Shown here in pieces: positions 6,825 to 14,509 of a stretch of DNA of 64,000 bases (position 1 is its first letter; every line of letters begins with the position of its first letter). The stretch spans positions 1 to 64,000 of the forward strand of contig JAEUHY010000001.1 in NCBI GenBank assembly GCA_016795325.1, written 5' to 3'. The translations under genes were made by a program, and so were the position numbers. Source of the stretch: Planctomycetota bacterium (GTDB taxonomy: Bacteria; Planctomycetota; UBA1135; GCA-002686595). The notes below the pieces were generated by a model. That model searched no databases. It was not told the origin of the DNA and saw only the letters and a list, made by a program, of their open reading frames with translations.

Positions 6825-8489
6825 CTACATCAGGCCAGCCATGTGCAGCACCGGCTTGAGCACGCCGCCGATGCCTTCGGCGACGATCGAGGCGACGGCG
6901 ATGGTGGTCAGCGTCGCGTCGCTCCACTTGAGCCAGCGGCCGAGCACGACCCACATGAGGAAGCTGCCGACGAAAAAGCCCAGGCTCAGCGCGGGTGACA
7001 GCACGAGGCCCAGGCCGATGCCGGTGGATTCGGGCAGCCACTTGCGCACGGCGGGCAGGTGCTCGAGCAGCGTGTAGAGCACGCCGACGATCGCACCGCC
7101 GAGCAGCCAGCTCGAGGCGCCCGCGGGCAGCGCATCGAAGCCCTTGTCGAAGATGTTGGCGCTCTCGGCCCACACTCGCGCGACCGGCGAGGGCATCTTC
7201 TCGAAGCGCGCCTTGTCCGACAGGATCCAATCGAACATGTAGGCCGATGCGAGCGCGCAGGGCACGACGGTCAACGTCTGCGTCCAGAACTGCCAGCGCG
7301 AAGGCACCTTGAACGAGCGGCCGTAGACCATGTCGGCCGTGAGCAGACTGGCCTGCGCGCCCGAGCCCGACACGAACCCGGCGCCGGTCAGGTTGACGGC
7401 GGCGGACGAGCCGCCGAACAACGCCGTGATGCCTTGGAGCAGAATGCCCATGACGCGCGCGGGGTTGAAGTTGGTCTGCGCGGCGGCGCGGGTCGCGATG
7501 ATGTTCTGGATCAGGCCCGCGACGACCACGAGCATCACGACCAGGCCGAGGTTGAGGGCGAAGCGCAGGTTGAGCACGAGCGCGCAGCTGACGAAGGCCA
7601 CTGTGCCGAAGGCGAGCAGCAACTTGGGACTGAGCGGCGGATCGGGATCCTCGCTCTTGCCGCCGATCGAGATCATCGAACGCAGCGCGCCCGCGATCGT
7701 GCGCCAGTTGAGCGCGAGCGCGGTCAGGCCGGACGCGACGAGGAAACCCAGGCCGGGCCAATAGAACTTGTGCGGCGCGTCGGTCGGCAGGAAGCCGAGC
7801 GAATGCGCGCCGAACATGAGGAAGGCCGCCCCCACGAGAAAGCCCACGCCGGTGCGCAAACCCATCAAGTACGCGCTGCCGATCGCGAACGGCGAGAGCG
7901 CGATCGCGCCGCCGTAACTCGCAAGGCCGCCGAGCGCGAGCGCCGAGGGCACCACGGCATAACCATCTTCGTCGTTGAGCACGACGTACGCGCACAGCGC
8001 CACGAACGAACCGAGCAGGATCACCGCCTGGCGCGGATCGCCCTGGTCGATCAGCGTGCGCACGACGGTCTCGACAGCTTTCGCGCCGGGCCAGGGCAGG
8101 TCCTCCTTCAGGATCAGCAACTGCCGCAGCGGAATCGCCATCGCGAGCCCGACGAGGCTCGACACGATCCCGAACAGCGTCATGTCCAGGATCGAGTACG
8201 GCTCGCCCGTCATCGCCTTGGCGGCGTAGAAGTTCGAGATGAAGCCCAGACTCCCGCCGGCCGAGCCCATCGTCGCCACGATCACCATCTCGGTCGCGGT
8301 GATGCTCTTGGCGCCGAAGGGCAACATCAGCGCGAAGAAGAACAGCGCCGCGATCGTCGGCCCCTCTTCGATCACGCCGAACGACAGCGTGAGGTAGGAG
8401 TTCATCGCGCAGAGCAGGACCGAGAACACAAGGCCCATGAGCACCGAGCGCGCGGTGATCGGGGGCGTGTTGGAGTTGTGGGACTGCAC
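6825..8489 (-). CDS. OPT family oligopeptide transporter
   Basis: 554 residues, very hydrophobic, with about 14 predicted membrane spans. The start MQSHNSNTPPITARSVLMGLVFSVLLCAMNSYLTL and internal segments (GSAGGSLGFISNF, then EDLPWPGAKAVETVV) are typical of bacterial OPT (YSL/oligopeptide) transporters, proton-coupled importers of peptides or metal chelates. The start codon is GTG at 8489. A TACCTT box sits 7 nt upstream, so the message is probably leaderless. The substrate is unknown. Confidence 0.9.
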   Translation of the reverse strand: MQSHNSNTPPITARSVLMGLVFSVLLCAMNSYLTLSFGVIEEGPTIAALFFFALMLPFGAKSITATEMVIVATMGSAGGSLGFISNFYAAKAMTGEPYSILDMTLFGIVSSLVGLAMAIPLRQLLILKEDLPWPGAKAVETVVRTLIDQGDPRQAVILLGSFVALCAYVVLNDEDGYAVVPSALALGGLASYGGAIALSPFAIGSAYLMGLRTGVGFLVGAAFLMFGAHSLGFLPTDAPHKFYWPGLGFLVASGLTALALNWRTIAGALRSMISIGGKSEDPDPPLSPKLLLAFGTVAFVSCALVLNLRFALNLGLVVMLVVVAGLIQNIIATRAAAQTNFNPARVMGILLQGITALFGGSSAAVNLTGAGFVSGSGAQASLLTADMVYGRSFKVPSRWQFWTQTLTVVPCALASAYMFDWILSDKARFEKMPSPVARVWAESANIFDKGFDALPAGASSWLLGGAIVGVLYTLLEHLPAVRKWLPESTGIGLGLVLSPALSLGFFVGSFLMWVVLGRWLKWSDATLTTIAVASIVAEGIGGVLKPVLHMAGLM

Positions 8490-8496
8490 GCGCGGA

Positions 8497-8502
8497 AAGG
8501 TA
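8497..8502 (-). promoter_or_regulatory. -10 box, leaderless promoter of the OPT transporter
   Basis: TACCTT, then 7 nt, then GTG at 8489. Confidence 0.5.
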
Positions 8503-8558
8503 GCGTCCGCCGCAGCTCTTGCGCGCGCCGGCGGCCGAGATCGCGCGGATCCGCGGAC

Positions 8559-9464
8559 TCAGAGCGCGTCGACGAGGATGATCCCCACGCCGATCGCGGT
8601 CTGCGAATAGTCGTAGTCGAGCAACGTTTCGCCGTAGCCCGAGAAGACCTGGATGTAGCCGCGCAGGCCGCCCTCGTCGGAGATCGGGAAACTCCAGTCG
8701 AACTGCACGGCGCCGCGCCCGTCATCGAAGTCCAGGTTGTGGCGCAGGAGGAGCGAGAACAGGTGCTCTTCGTAGCGGTACACGCTCTGCACGTCGCCGT
8801 AGCCGAGGAAACGCTCGATGTCCGCGTTGTTGTCGTCGGACGAACTCTCAGGGATGCGCCACCAACCGCGTGCGAGCAGCGCGAACGGCCCGCGCTCGAG
8901 TCCCGCCTGCGCCCACAGGCGATTCCAACTGCGCGAGAGCAACTCGCCGCGACCGTTGGATTGGTGCGTGAAGCCGACATTGATGAGCCGCGCGCGCAAA
9001 CCGAGCACGTTTTCGTCGACCGGCAGCGTCCAGATCAGCTCGGGCTCGTAGTTGGTCTCGCGAAACGGCGCGGACTGGTCCCAGTTGTAGGCCTGCCAAT
9101 GCGAGAGCTGGGTGTAGGCGGCCCACACGTCGCCGCCGAGCAACGTGTCGTTCAGCAGCTTGACCTTGAAGCTGAGTTGGTACTCGAGCTCGACCGACTG
9201 CAGCTGCGTCGCATTCGGCCCACCCACCGCTTGGTCGAACACTGCCTGGTTGGGTTCGTCGGACCAACGCGCAAGCAGCGCGTAGTTCTGGTGGTGCGGA
9301 CGGACGTGGTTGGGCGCACGTGTCGAAGCGGCGTCGAGTTCCCAACGCTCGGTGAGACCTCCACCCGCGGCGTCGCTGGGCAACACGCTCTCCTCTGGAG
9401 TGCCGATGCAACCGGCGGCGAGCGCCGAAATCAGCAACACACGAAGTGCAGGTGTCGGTCGCAT
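8559..9464 (-). CDS. pldA: Outer membrane phospholipase A (OMPLA)
   Basis: 301 residues. The catalytic motif of OMPLA is visible: GFTHQSNGRGELLSRSWNR, containing the His, Ser and Asn of the catalytic triad region. Alternating hydrophobic strands run throughout, ending in an aromatic-rich C-terminal barrel (YGETLLDYDYSQTAIGVGIILV). It hydrolyses outer-membrane phospholipids in a Ca-dependent dimer in characterised homologues. Unusually, the N-terminus (LRVLLISALAAGCIG) looks like a lipoprotein signal with Cys after LAAG, whereas classical PldA has an ordinary Sec signal. The start at 9464 is chosen for this signal peptide. It is divergent from the 2OG oxygenase. Confidence 0.88.
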   Translation of the reverse strand: MRPTPALRVLLISALAAGCIGTPEESVLPSDAAGGGLTERWELDAASTRAPNHVRPHHQNYALLARWSDEPNQAVFDQAVGGPNATQLQSVELEYQLSFKVKLLNDTLLGGDVWAAYTQLSHWQAYNWDQSAPFRETNYEPELIWTLPVDENVLGLRARLINVGFTHQSNGRGELLSRSWNRLWAQAGLERGPFALLARGWWRIPESSSDDNNADIERFLGYGDVQSVYRYEEHLFSLLLRHNLDFDDGRGAVQFDWSFPISDEGGLRGYIQVFSGYGETLLDYDYSQTAIGVGIILVDAL

Positions 9465-9502
9465 GATGTCGAGCGTGCGCAGATCGTAGTGTGTTCGGCG
9501 CG

Positions 9503-10189
9503 ATGAAGCTCTCCCCGCTCGAAACCGCCGCGCCGCTGCGCGAGGACGCTTGGCTCGCCGCGCCGACGCTGGCCGAGGAGCTCGCTCCGCACGTGTACCG
9601 CACGCCGCTGCTGCGGCCGAGCGCTTGCGCCGAGCTGCTGCGCGAGATCGACGCACGCGCAGCGCTGCTGCGAGCCCGCGGAGTCGCGCTCACGCCGCCG
9701 AATTCGATGCACGAGCACGGCTACGTGCTCGAAGCGCTCGGATTCGGCGCGTTGCTAGAAGATGTCCGTAGGCGCGTCGCACCGCTCGCCGAGCGCTTGT
9801 TGCCGCAGTTTGCGCAAGGCGAACTCGACGCTCACCACAGCTACCTCGTCGACTACAGCTCGCGCACGGACGAGGAGCTGGGCTTCCACGTCGACGACAG
9901 CGAAGTCACCGTGAACGTGTGCCTGGGCGACGAGTTCCACGGCGCGGAGCTGGTGATGCTCGGCCTGCGCTGCGGGTTGCACCTGCAGAGCGGCGTGCGC
10001 GCCGAGGAAGAGCTCGAAATCGTGCACGAACCCGGCAGTGCGATCGTGCACGCCGGTTTGCACCGGCACCGCGTCGACCCGATCCGCTCGGGGCGGCGGC
10101 GGAACTTGATTGTGTGGCTGCGCAACTCCCGCTGGCGCGCGCAACGCGGTCCGCTCGAGTGCCAGAGCTGGTGCGGCGCGCGCCGCTGA
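9503..10189 (+). CDS. 2-oxoglutarate/Fe(II)-dependent oxygenase
   Basis: 228 residues. The metal-binding HxD motif is at H129/D131 (GFHVDDSEVTVN), and the distal His plus the 2OG-binding Arg lie in HAGLHRHRVDPI...GRRRNLIVW. This matches the prolyl-4-hydroxylase-like 2OG-Fe(II) oxygenase fold, which hydroxylates protein side chains or small molecules. The substrate is unknown. The ATG at 9503 is preferred over an in-frame GTG at 9491, because a TAGTGT box (9487-9492) overlaps the latter. Confidence 0.85.
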   Translation: MKLSPLETAAPLREDAWLAAPTLAEELAPHVYRTPLLRPSACAELLREIDARAALLRARGVALTPPNSMHEHGYVLEALGFGALLEDVRRRVAPLAERLLPQFAQGELDAHHSYLVDYSSRTDEELGFHVDDSEVTVNVCLGDEFHGAELVMLGLRCGLHLQSGVRAEEELEIVHEPGSAIVHAGLHRHRVDPIRSGRRRNLIVWLRNSRWRAQRGPLECQSWCGARR

Positions 10190-10192
10190 CGA

Positions 10193-10756
10193 TCAGGTCG
10201 CACCCTGCTCGGGCCAACGCAGCGCGGGCAGGCCGTCGAGGCTCTTCTGGTTGTGCTGCAGTTGGTACGCGCGCACGCCCTCGGGTCCCTTGCGCTGCGC
10301 CCACTCCGTCAGCTGCGTGCGTTCGGCCGCGAAGTTCATCAGCGGCACGCCGTAGCCGCACGAGTCCGCGATGCGCTCGACGTCGATGCGCACGACCGAA
10401 CGAGCGGTCACGGGGCTCGCAAACATCGCGCGCAGCGCCGCGAACTCCGCATCCTGCGGCTCGACCGCGCGACCGCGGCCGTAGAAGCGCACGATCTTCG
10501 GCGGCCCCTCGAAGGCGCAGAACATCAACGTGATGCGGCCATTTTCGCGCAAGTGCGCGATCGTCTCGGCGCCGCTGCCGGCGAGGTCGAGGTAAGCGAG
10601 CTCGCGAGGCCCGAGGATCGCGAGGCTGTCGAGGCCCTTGGGCGAGAGGTTGACGTGCCCCTCGGCCGCGAGCGGCGCGGTCGCGACGAAGAACACGTGC
10701 TGCTCGCGCAGCCACTCGGCCATACGCGCATCGATGCCGTCGAAGTTCTTGCCCAT
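10193..10756 (-). CDS. Pyridoxamine 5'-phosphate oxidase-like FMN-binding protein
   Basis: 187 residues in the split-barrel PNPOx-like family. Visible signatures are FFVATAPLAAEGHVNLSPKG, then YLDLAGSGAETIAHLRENGRITLMFCAFEGPPKIVRFYGRG, typical of the subgroup of predicted FMN-dependent stress or redox proteins rather than true PdxH. A TAGAGT box lies 8 nt before the ATG at 10756. A 5' fragment of this gene, ~66 bp and about 94% identical, is duplicated at 11656-11720; see the scar there. It is convergent with the 2OG oxygenase (3 bp apart). Confidence 0.88.
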   Translation of the reverse strand: MGKNFDGIDARMAEWLREQHVFFVATAPLAAEGHVNLSPKGLDSLAILGPRELAYLDLAGSGAETIAHLRENGRITLMFCAFEGPPKIVRFYGRGRAVEPQDAEFAALRAMFASPVTARSVVRIDVERIADSCGYGVPLMNFAAERTQLTEWAQRKGPEGVRAYQLQHNQKSLDGLPALRWPEQGAT

Positions 10757-10785
10757 CGCGAGTGACTCTAGCAGCCGGCGAAGCG

Positions 10786-11529
10786 CTAGCCTTCCGGCAC
10801 GAACTCGTAGTGGTCGACCCCTAGCGCGTCGAGCTGCCGCAGCAGCAATTCGACATCGCACCACGGCGCGTCCGACGCGATCGTGCGGCTCAGAATGCTC
10901 GTCCGAGATCGCAAGCGAGCTTCGGCAACGAGGCGCTCCACTTGCGGCCAGTCCAGGTCGACTTTCGGTTCGCGCGGAGCATCGTAGGTCCAGGTTTCGA
11001 AGCTCCAGCCAGCCTGAGGCTCAAGTGCGCGCTCGTGGTGCTCGTTCGAAGCGACCAGCCGCACCATCAAGTTCCTCTCGGCGCTCGAGGGATGCGGGAA
11101 GTTGTGCGGGTCGGGACAGGCGCGGAGCGTAAGCGGCAGGCGTGCGCTGGAGCCATCCCCGCGAACGAGCGAGAAGCTCCACAGATTCACTCCGAGCTGG
11201 TTCGCAAAACAGAGCAGACGACATGCGTGACCGAAGTCTGCGCTCGGGTCTACCGTCAACTGCACGCGCACCAACGGAAGGATGCACGAGTGGGGGTCCC
11301 GCTCGTCGAAGCGCCCGATGCGGCGCCTGGCGACAACACGCAGCGCGTCGCAAGCCTCTGCGGACCCAAGTTCGCCCGGCAGCTGGGCGCCGTCGAGCGA
11401 GATCGCACCGTCAGCGGCGATTTCGAACTCCGCTTCGAACGCCGGCGAAGCGCCCGGTGGAGGATTCGACGGCTCGCTGCAGGCGTGCACCGCGAGCAAC
11501 GCGGCAACGAGCAGCCAGATTCGCAACAT
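10786..11529 (-). CDS. ExbD-like periplasmic lipoprotein, paralogue 2
   Basis: 247 residues with a clear lipoprotein signal (MLRIWLLVAALLAVHACSEP). It then follows the same plan as the paralogue at 3791-4564: 'GAISLDGAQL', a central VRVQLTVDPSADFGHACRLLCFANQLGVNLWSF unit and a C-terminal unit ending LLLRQLDALGVDHYEFVPEG. The ExbD-like resemblance is by pattern only. It sits between PNPOx and a duplication scar, and is one product of the tandem duplication. It has diverged strongly from its sister at 11749-12462, although the flanking scars remain ~90% identical. Function unknown. Confidence 0.7.
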   Translation of the reverse strand: MLRIWLLVAALLAVHACSEPSNPPPGASPAFEAEFEIAADGAISLDGAQLPGELGSAEACDALRVVARRRIGRFDERDPHSCILPLVRVQLTVDPSADFGHACRLLCFANQLGVNLWSFSLVRGDGSSARLPLTLRACPDPHNFPHPSSAERNLMVRLVASNEHHERALEPQAGWSFETWTYDAPREPKVDLDWPQVERLVAEARLRSRTSILSRTIASDAPWCDVELLLRQLDALGVDHYEFVPEG

Positions 11530-11536
11530 GCATGGA

Positions 11537-11716
11537 CTACCCAGCATGCTCCACGCGGCTACTCGCGCGAGAAAGCGCGCTCCAACGAGTCAAATCGCGA
11601 CCGGCCGCGTCGCGAGCAAGCTCGCGCCGCGCGCGCGGGCCATGTCGCCAAGCCACGTGCTGCTCGCGCAGCCACTCGGCCATGCGCGCGTCGATGCCGT
11701 CGAAGTGCTTGCTCAT
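11537..11716 (-). pseudogene. Duplication scar: PNPOx 5' fragment fused to ROK-kinase 3' fragment
   Basis: Positions 11656-11720 copy the first ~20 codons of the PNPOx-like gene (start MSKHFDGIDARMAEWLREQH, about 94% nucleotide identity to 10693-10756). Positions 11584-11650 copy the last ~60 bp of the ROK kinase gene (about 90% identity to 12530-12598). The joint is near 11653. In minus-strand order the region reads ROK, lipoprotein, [PNPOx start][ROK end], lipoprotein, PNPOx, exactly what a ~950-bp tandem duplication predicts. The fossil reading frame (59 codons, stop at 11537) retains a TAGATT-N6-ATG start region. Confidence 0.85.
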
Positions 11717-11722
11717 CGACGA

Positions 11723-11728
11723 AATCTA
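11723..11728 (-). promoter_or_regulatory. -10 box retained on the duplication scar
   Basis: TAGATT, then 6 nt (TCGTCG), then ATG at 11716 of the chimeric fragment. It equals the TAGAGT box before the intact PNPOx gene and shows that the promoter was copied with the gene start. Confidence 0.45.
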
Positions 11729-11748
11729 CCGGCGCCGGCGAGCGGTCG

Positions 11749-12462
11749 TCAGTGACCGAATTCCATCCACTCTGGTTGGAGCTCCAGCGCGCGTTGCAAG
11801 TGCGGCGCGAATTCGCGCCAGGACATCGTGGGCGGAACGCGCACCCAGAGGTTGAGGCGTCCGCCGTGGCCCCGTCGGCTGCGGACGACAGCACTCGCTC
11901 GTTCCCAGTCCACTTCGTCGAGCGACACCGCTTGTTCGTCCCTCGGCTCTTCCAACAGCGACCAGGACACGTCGCCGTTGCCCTGCGCAACGCGAGCGAT
12001 GAGGTAGCCCGGCAAGACACGCCGTGGAAAATGGTCGATCCCGATGTTGGTCGAAGAGGCGAAGTTCAGCGTCGGAACCGCTGGATCCGCGCAAGCGAGC
12101 GTCGTGTCCAGCCAGCGGTAGTTCTCGCTCGAGTCGAGCAAGGCGAGCGCGGACTCCATGCGCGCCTGGGGGTCGATCGTCACGCGCAAGCGGCACGCGC
12201 TGAAGGTCACGCTCTCCGGCGCGCCGTCGTACGCGGGCCGCCGACGCTCCATGGCCCGCACTCGCAACGCCGCCCAAAACCCCGCGGCGGTGCTCTCCGG
12301 ACTCGGAGGAGCAGGCAGCCAGGCGCCGCCGTCGAGTTCCCACATGCCGCTCGCCGTCACGCGGACGTCCACGAGCACCTCGGCCTCCGCGGCGATCTCT
12401 GCTTCGCCTCCGCAGGCGAGGCACAATGACGCCAGCAGTGCGAGAACGACGCGGAACAGCAC
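11749..12462 (-). CDS. ExbD-like periplasmic lipoprotein, paralogue 3
   Basis: 237 residues with a GTG start at 12462 and a strong lipoprotein signal (LFRVVLALLASLCLACGGE). The body repeats the family plan: 'GMWELDGGAWLP', CRLRVTIDPQARMESALALLDSSENYRWLDTTL, and a second unit LWVRVPPTMSWREFAPHLQRALELQPEWMEFGH. TAGGGA lies 5 nt before the start; similar TAGGGA/TAGTCC boxes precede the other two paralogues. It is bounded by a duplication scar on one side and the ROK kinase on the other. Function unknown. Confidence 0.7.
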   Translation of the reverse strand: MLFRVVLALLASLCLACGGEAEIAAEAEVLVDVRVTASGMWELDGGAWLPAPPSPESTAAGFWAALRVRAMERRRPAYDGAPESVTFSACRLRVTIDPQARMESALALLDSSENYRWLDTTLACADPAVPTLNFASSTNIGIDHFPRRVLPGYLIARVAQGNGDVSWSLLEEPRDEQAVSLDEVDWERASAVVRSRRGHGGRLNLWVRVPPTMSWREFAPHLQRALELQPEWMEFGH

Positions 12463-12534
12463 GTGGTTCCCTACCCGCGGCCCGCGCCGCGTAACGCGGC
12501 GCGCGCAGTCACGTGGAAATCGAACGCCGACGCG

Positions 12535-13569
12535 TCAAACCGCGACCGGCCGCTTCGCAAGCAAGCTCGCGCCGAGCGCGCCGGCCATGTCGCCGAGCGT
12601 CGACACACGCACCGGCGGCGGTGCGTCGGGTCGGAAGAGGTGCTTGCGCATGCGCGAGGCGATCTCGTCGGCGTAGGGCTGGCCCAGGCGCGTGCCCAGG
12701 CCGCCGCCGATCACGATCGCCTCGAGGTCGAGCAGGTTGACGCTCGAGCCGAGCGCCGCCGCGAGCGCGTCGAGCGCCCGATCGACGATGCGCGTCGCGA
12801 GCTTGTCCTCTTTCTCCAGCGCCTTGGCCCACACGCCGCTCGTCAGGCGATCGACTCCCTTTTTCTCCATCAGCTCGAACAGCACCGTGCGTTTGCCGCG
12901 GCCCGCTTGTTTGCGCGCTCGCTCCTCCATCGCGCGCCGACCGGCGTACGCCTCGAGGCAGCCGTAGCGCCCGCACGGGCACAACGCGCCGCCGCGCTTG
13001 ACGATCGTGTGGCCGATCTCGCCGGCCGCGCCGCGCCCGTGCCAGCGCTTGCCGTTCAGCACGACGCCGCCGCCGACGCCGGTGCCCCACCACACGCCGA
13101 GGAACGATGCGTGGCCCGCGCCCGCGCCGAGCAAGGTCTCCGCGTCGAGCGCGACGCCGACGTCGTTGCCCACGCGCACCGGCACGTCGATTTCCTCGGC
13201 GAGCATCGCCGCGAGCTCGACCGCGCCGTCGAAGCCCGGCAGGTTGCGCGCGTTCGAGACCACGCCGCGCTGCGTGTCGACGGCGCCCGGCGTTCCGACG
13301 CCGACGCCCACGAGCTCGTGCGGCGCGATGTGCGCGGCGCGACAGGCCTCGTGCAGCGTGAGTGCGAGCGCGTCGACCACGTCACCGGCCCCGCCGCTGG
13401 TCGGCGTCGCGCGTCGCGCCGAGCCGACGATGCGGTGCTCCGCGTCGACGACCAGGGCTTGGATCTTCGTGCCGCCCAGGTCGATGCCGCCGCGCAGCGT
13501 GGAGCGCTCCTGCGGCTGGACGCCATCGGCCGGGACGGAGAACAGGTGCGGAGAGGCGCTGGTCTGCAT
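12535..13569 (-). CDS. ROK family sugar kinase (glucokinase-like)
   Basis: 344 residues. The ATP-binding phosphate-1 loop is GGIDLGGTKIQALVVD, and the ROK zinc site is CPCGRYGCLEAYAG (CxCGxxGCxE). The segments GVGTPGAVD and NDVGVALDAETLLGAG contain the sugar-binding and catalytic Asp (in VGNDV). Bacterial ROK kinases with this layout phosphorylate glucose or related sugars. The start ATG at 13569 is preceded by GATAAT at 6 nt, a leaderless -10. Its 3' end was copied into the duplication scar at 11584-11650. Confidence 0.92.
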   Translation of the reverse strand: MQTSASPHLFSVPADGVQPQERSTLRGGIDLGGTKIQALVVDAEHRIVGSARRATPTSGGAGDVVDALALTLHEACRAAHIAPHELVGVGVGTPGAVDTQRGVVSNARNLPGFDGAVELAAMLAEEIDVPVRVGNDVGVALDAETLLGAGAGHASFLGVWWGTGVGGGVVLNGKRWHGRGAAGEIGHTIVKRGGALCPCGRYGCLEAYAGRRAMEERARKQAGRGKRTVLFELMEKKGVDRLTSGVWAKALEKEDKLATRIVDRALDALAAALGSSVNLLDLEAIVIGGGLGTRLGQPYADEIASRMRKHLFRPDAPPPVRVSTLGDMAGALGASLLAKRPVAV

Positions 13570-13575
13570 GCGTTC

Positions 13576-13581
13576 ATTATC
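13576..13581 (-). promoter_or_regulatory. -10 box, leaderless promoter of the ROK kinase
   Basis: GATAAT, then 6 nt (GAACGC), then ATG at 13569. Confidence 0.45.
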
Positions 13582-13632
13582 GGAAAGCACATGAAGATCC
13601 AGTAGTCCGAAGTGCGCGGGTTGGTTTGCGCG

Positions 13633-13638
13633 TACCCT
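13633..13638 (+). promoter_or_regulatory. -10 box, leaderless promoter of the alpha/beta hydrolase
   Basis: TACCCT, then 6 nt (GCGGTT), then ATG at 13645. The 12-mer CGTACCCTGCGG recurs at 14475-14486 before the next gene, there with a normal leader and a GGAGG Shine-Dalgarno. Confidence 0.55.
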
Positions 13639-13644
13639 GCGGTT

Positions 13645-14433
13645 ATGTCCAGCGCACCCGCTTGTGTCTCGTATGGAACCGGACGCCCGATCGTGCTCGT
13701 CCACGGTTTTCCGTTCCACAGCGGCATGTGGAGCGAGCAGATCGGTCCGCTGCGCAAGATCGGCCGCGTGATCCTGGTCGACCTGCTCGGCTTCGGGGCG
13801 AGCGCGATGAACGGCGCCACCCCCGCCACGCTGACCATGGACCAGCAGGCGGACGCCGTCGCGGCGGCCCTGGACCACCTCAAGGTGCGCGAACCGGCGA
13901 CCTACGTCGGGTTCTCGATGGGCGGCTACGTGGGGTGGTCGTTCGTGCGGCGCCACCGCGCGCGCCTCGATTCGCTGGTGATGTGCAACACGCGCGCGCT
14001 CGCCGACACGCCGGAGGCCGCGCAAGCCCGGCGCGACATGGCCAACACCGTCGAGGGCAAGGGCCACAAGCTCGTGATCGACGCGTTGCTGCCGCGGCTG
14101 GTGTCGCCGCGCACGCTCGAGCAACGCCCCGACGTGTGCGCACGGGTCGTCGACCTGATCGAAGAGGCGCAGCTGGCGGCGATCGCCGGCGCGCAACGTG
14201 GCATGGCCGAACGGCCGGATTCGACCCAGCTCGCTTGCGAGCTGGATCTGCCGGTGCTGGCGATCGTCGGCGAGCACGACGCGATCTCCAAGCGCGAGGA
14301 GCTCGAGGCGCTGACCGGGCGCATGCGCGACGCGACGCTCGCGGTGATCCCGGACGCGGGCCACATGACCGTCTTCGAGAACCCGACGGCGACCAACCGC
14401 GCGCTGGGCGAGTTCATCAACGAACTGCGCTGA
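13645..14433 (+). CDS. Alpha/beta fold hydrolase
   Basis: 262 residues. The oxyanion-hole motif is IVLVHGFPFHSGMW, and the nucleophile elbow GFSMGG has Ser at residue 91. Asp212 (VGEHDAIS) and His240 (DAGHMTVFENP) complete the triad. The size and motifs match small esterase/lactonase-like hydrolases (3-oxoadipate enol-lactonase relatives), but the substrate cannot be assigned. The start at 13645 is set by the TACCCT-N6-ATG arrangement; an in-frame upstream GTG/ATG option is less likely. Confidence 0.9.
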   Translation: MSSAPACVSYGTGRPIVLVHGFPFHSGMWSEQIGPLRKIGRVILVDLLGFGASAMNGATPATLTMDQQADAVAAALDHLKVREPATYVGFSMGGYVGWSFVRRHRARLDSLVMCNTRALADTPEAAQARRDMANTVEGKGHKLVIDALLPRLVSPRTLEQRPDVCARVVDLIEEAQLAAIAGAQRGMAERPDSTQLACELDLPVLAIVGEHDAISKREELEALTGRMRDATLAVIPDAGHMTVFENPTATNRALGEFINELR

Positions 14434-14509
14434 GAACGACGAGGGGCGTGCGGTTCGAGATCCGGCCGCCCCTGCGTACCCTGCGGCCCCAGTGCCGGAG
14501 GGAAACACG

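Noticed and set aside
7059..9506. An 815-codon plus-strand frame across the OPT transporter and PldA genes
   Set aside because: It is an antisense shadow: Arg/Glu/His-rich low complexity, while both minus-strand genes have clear families.
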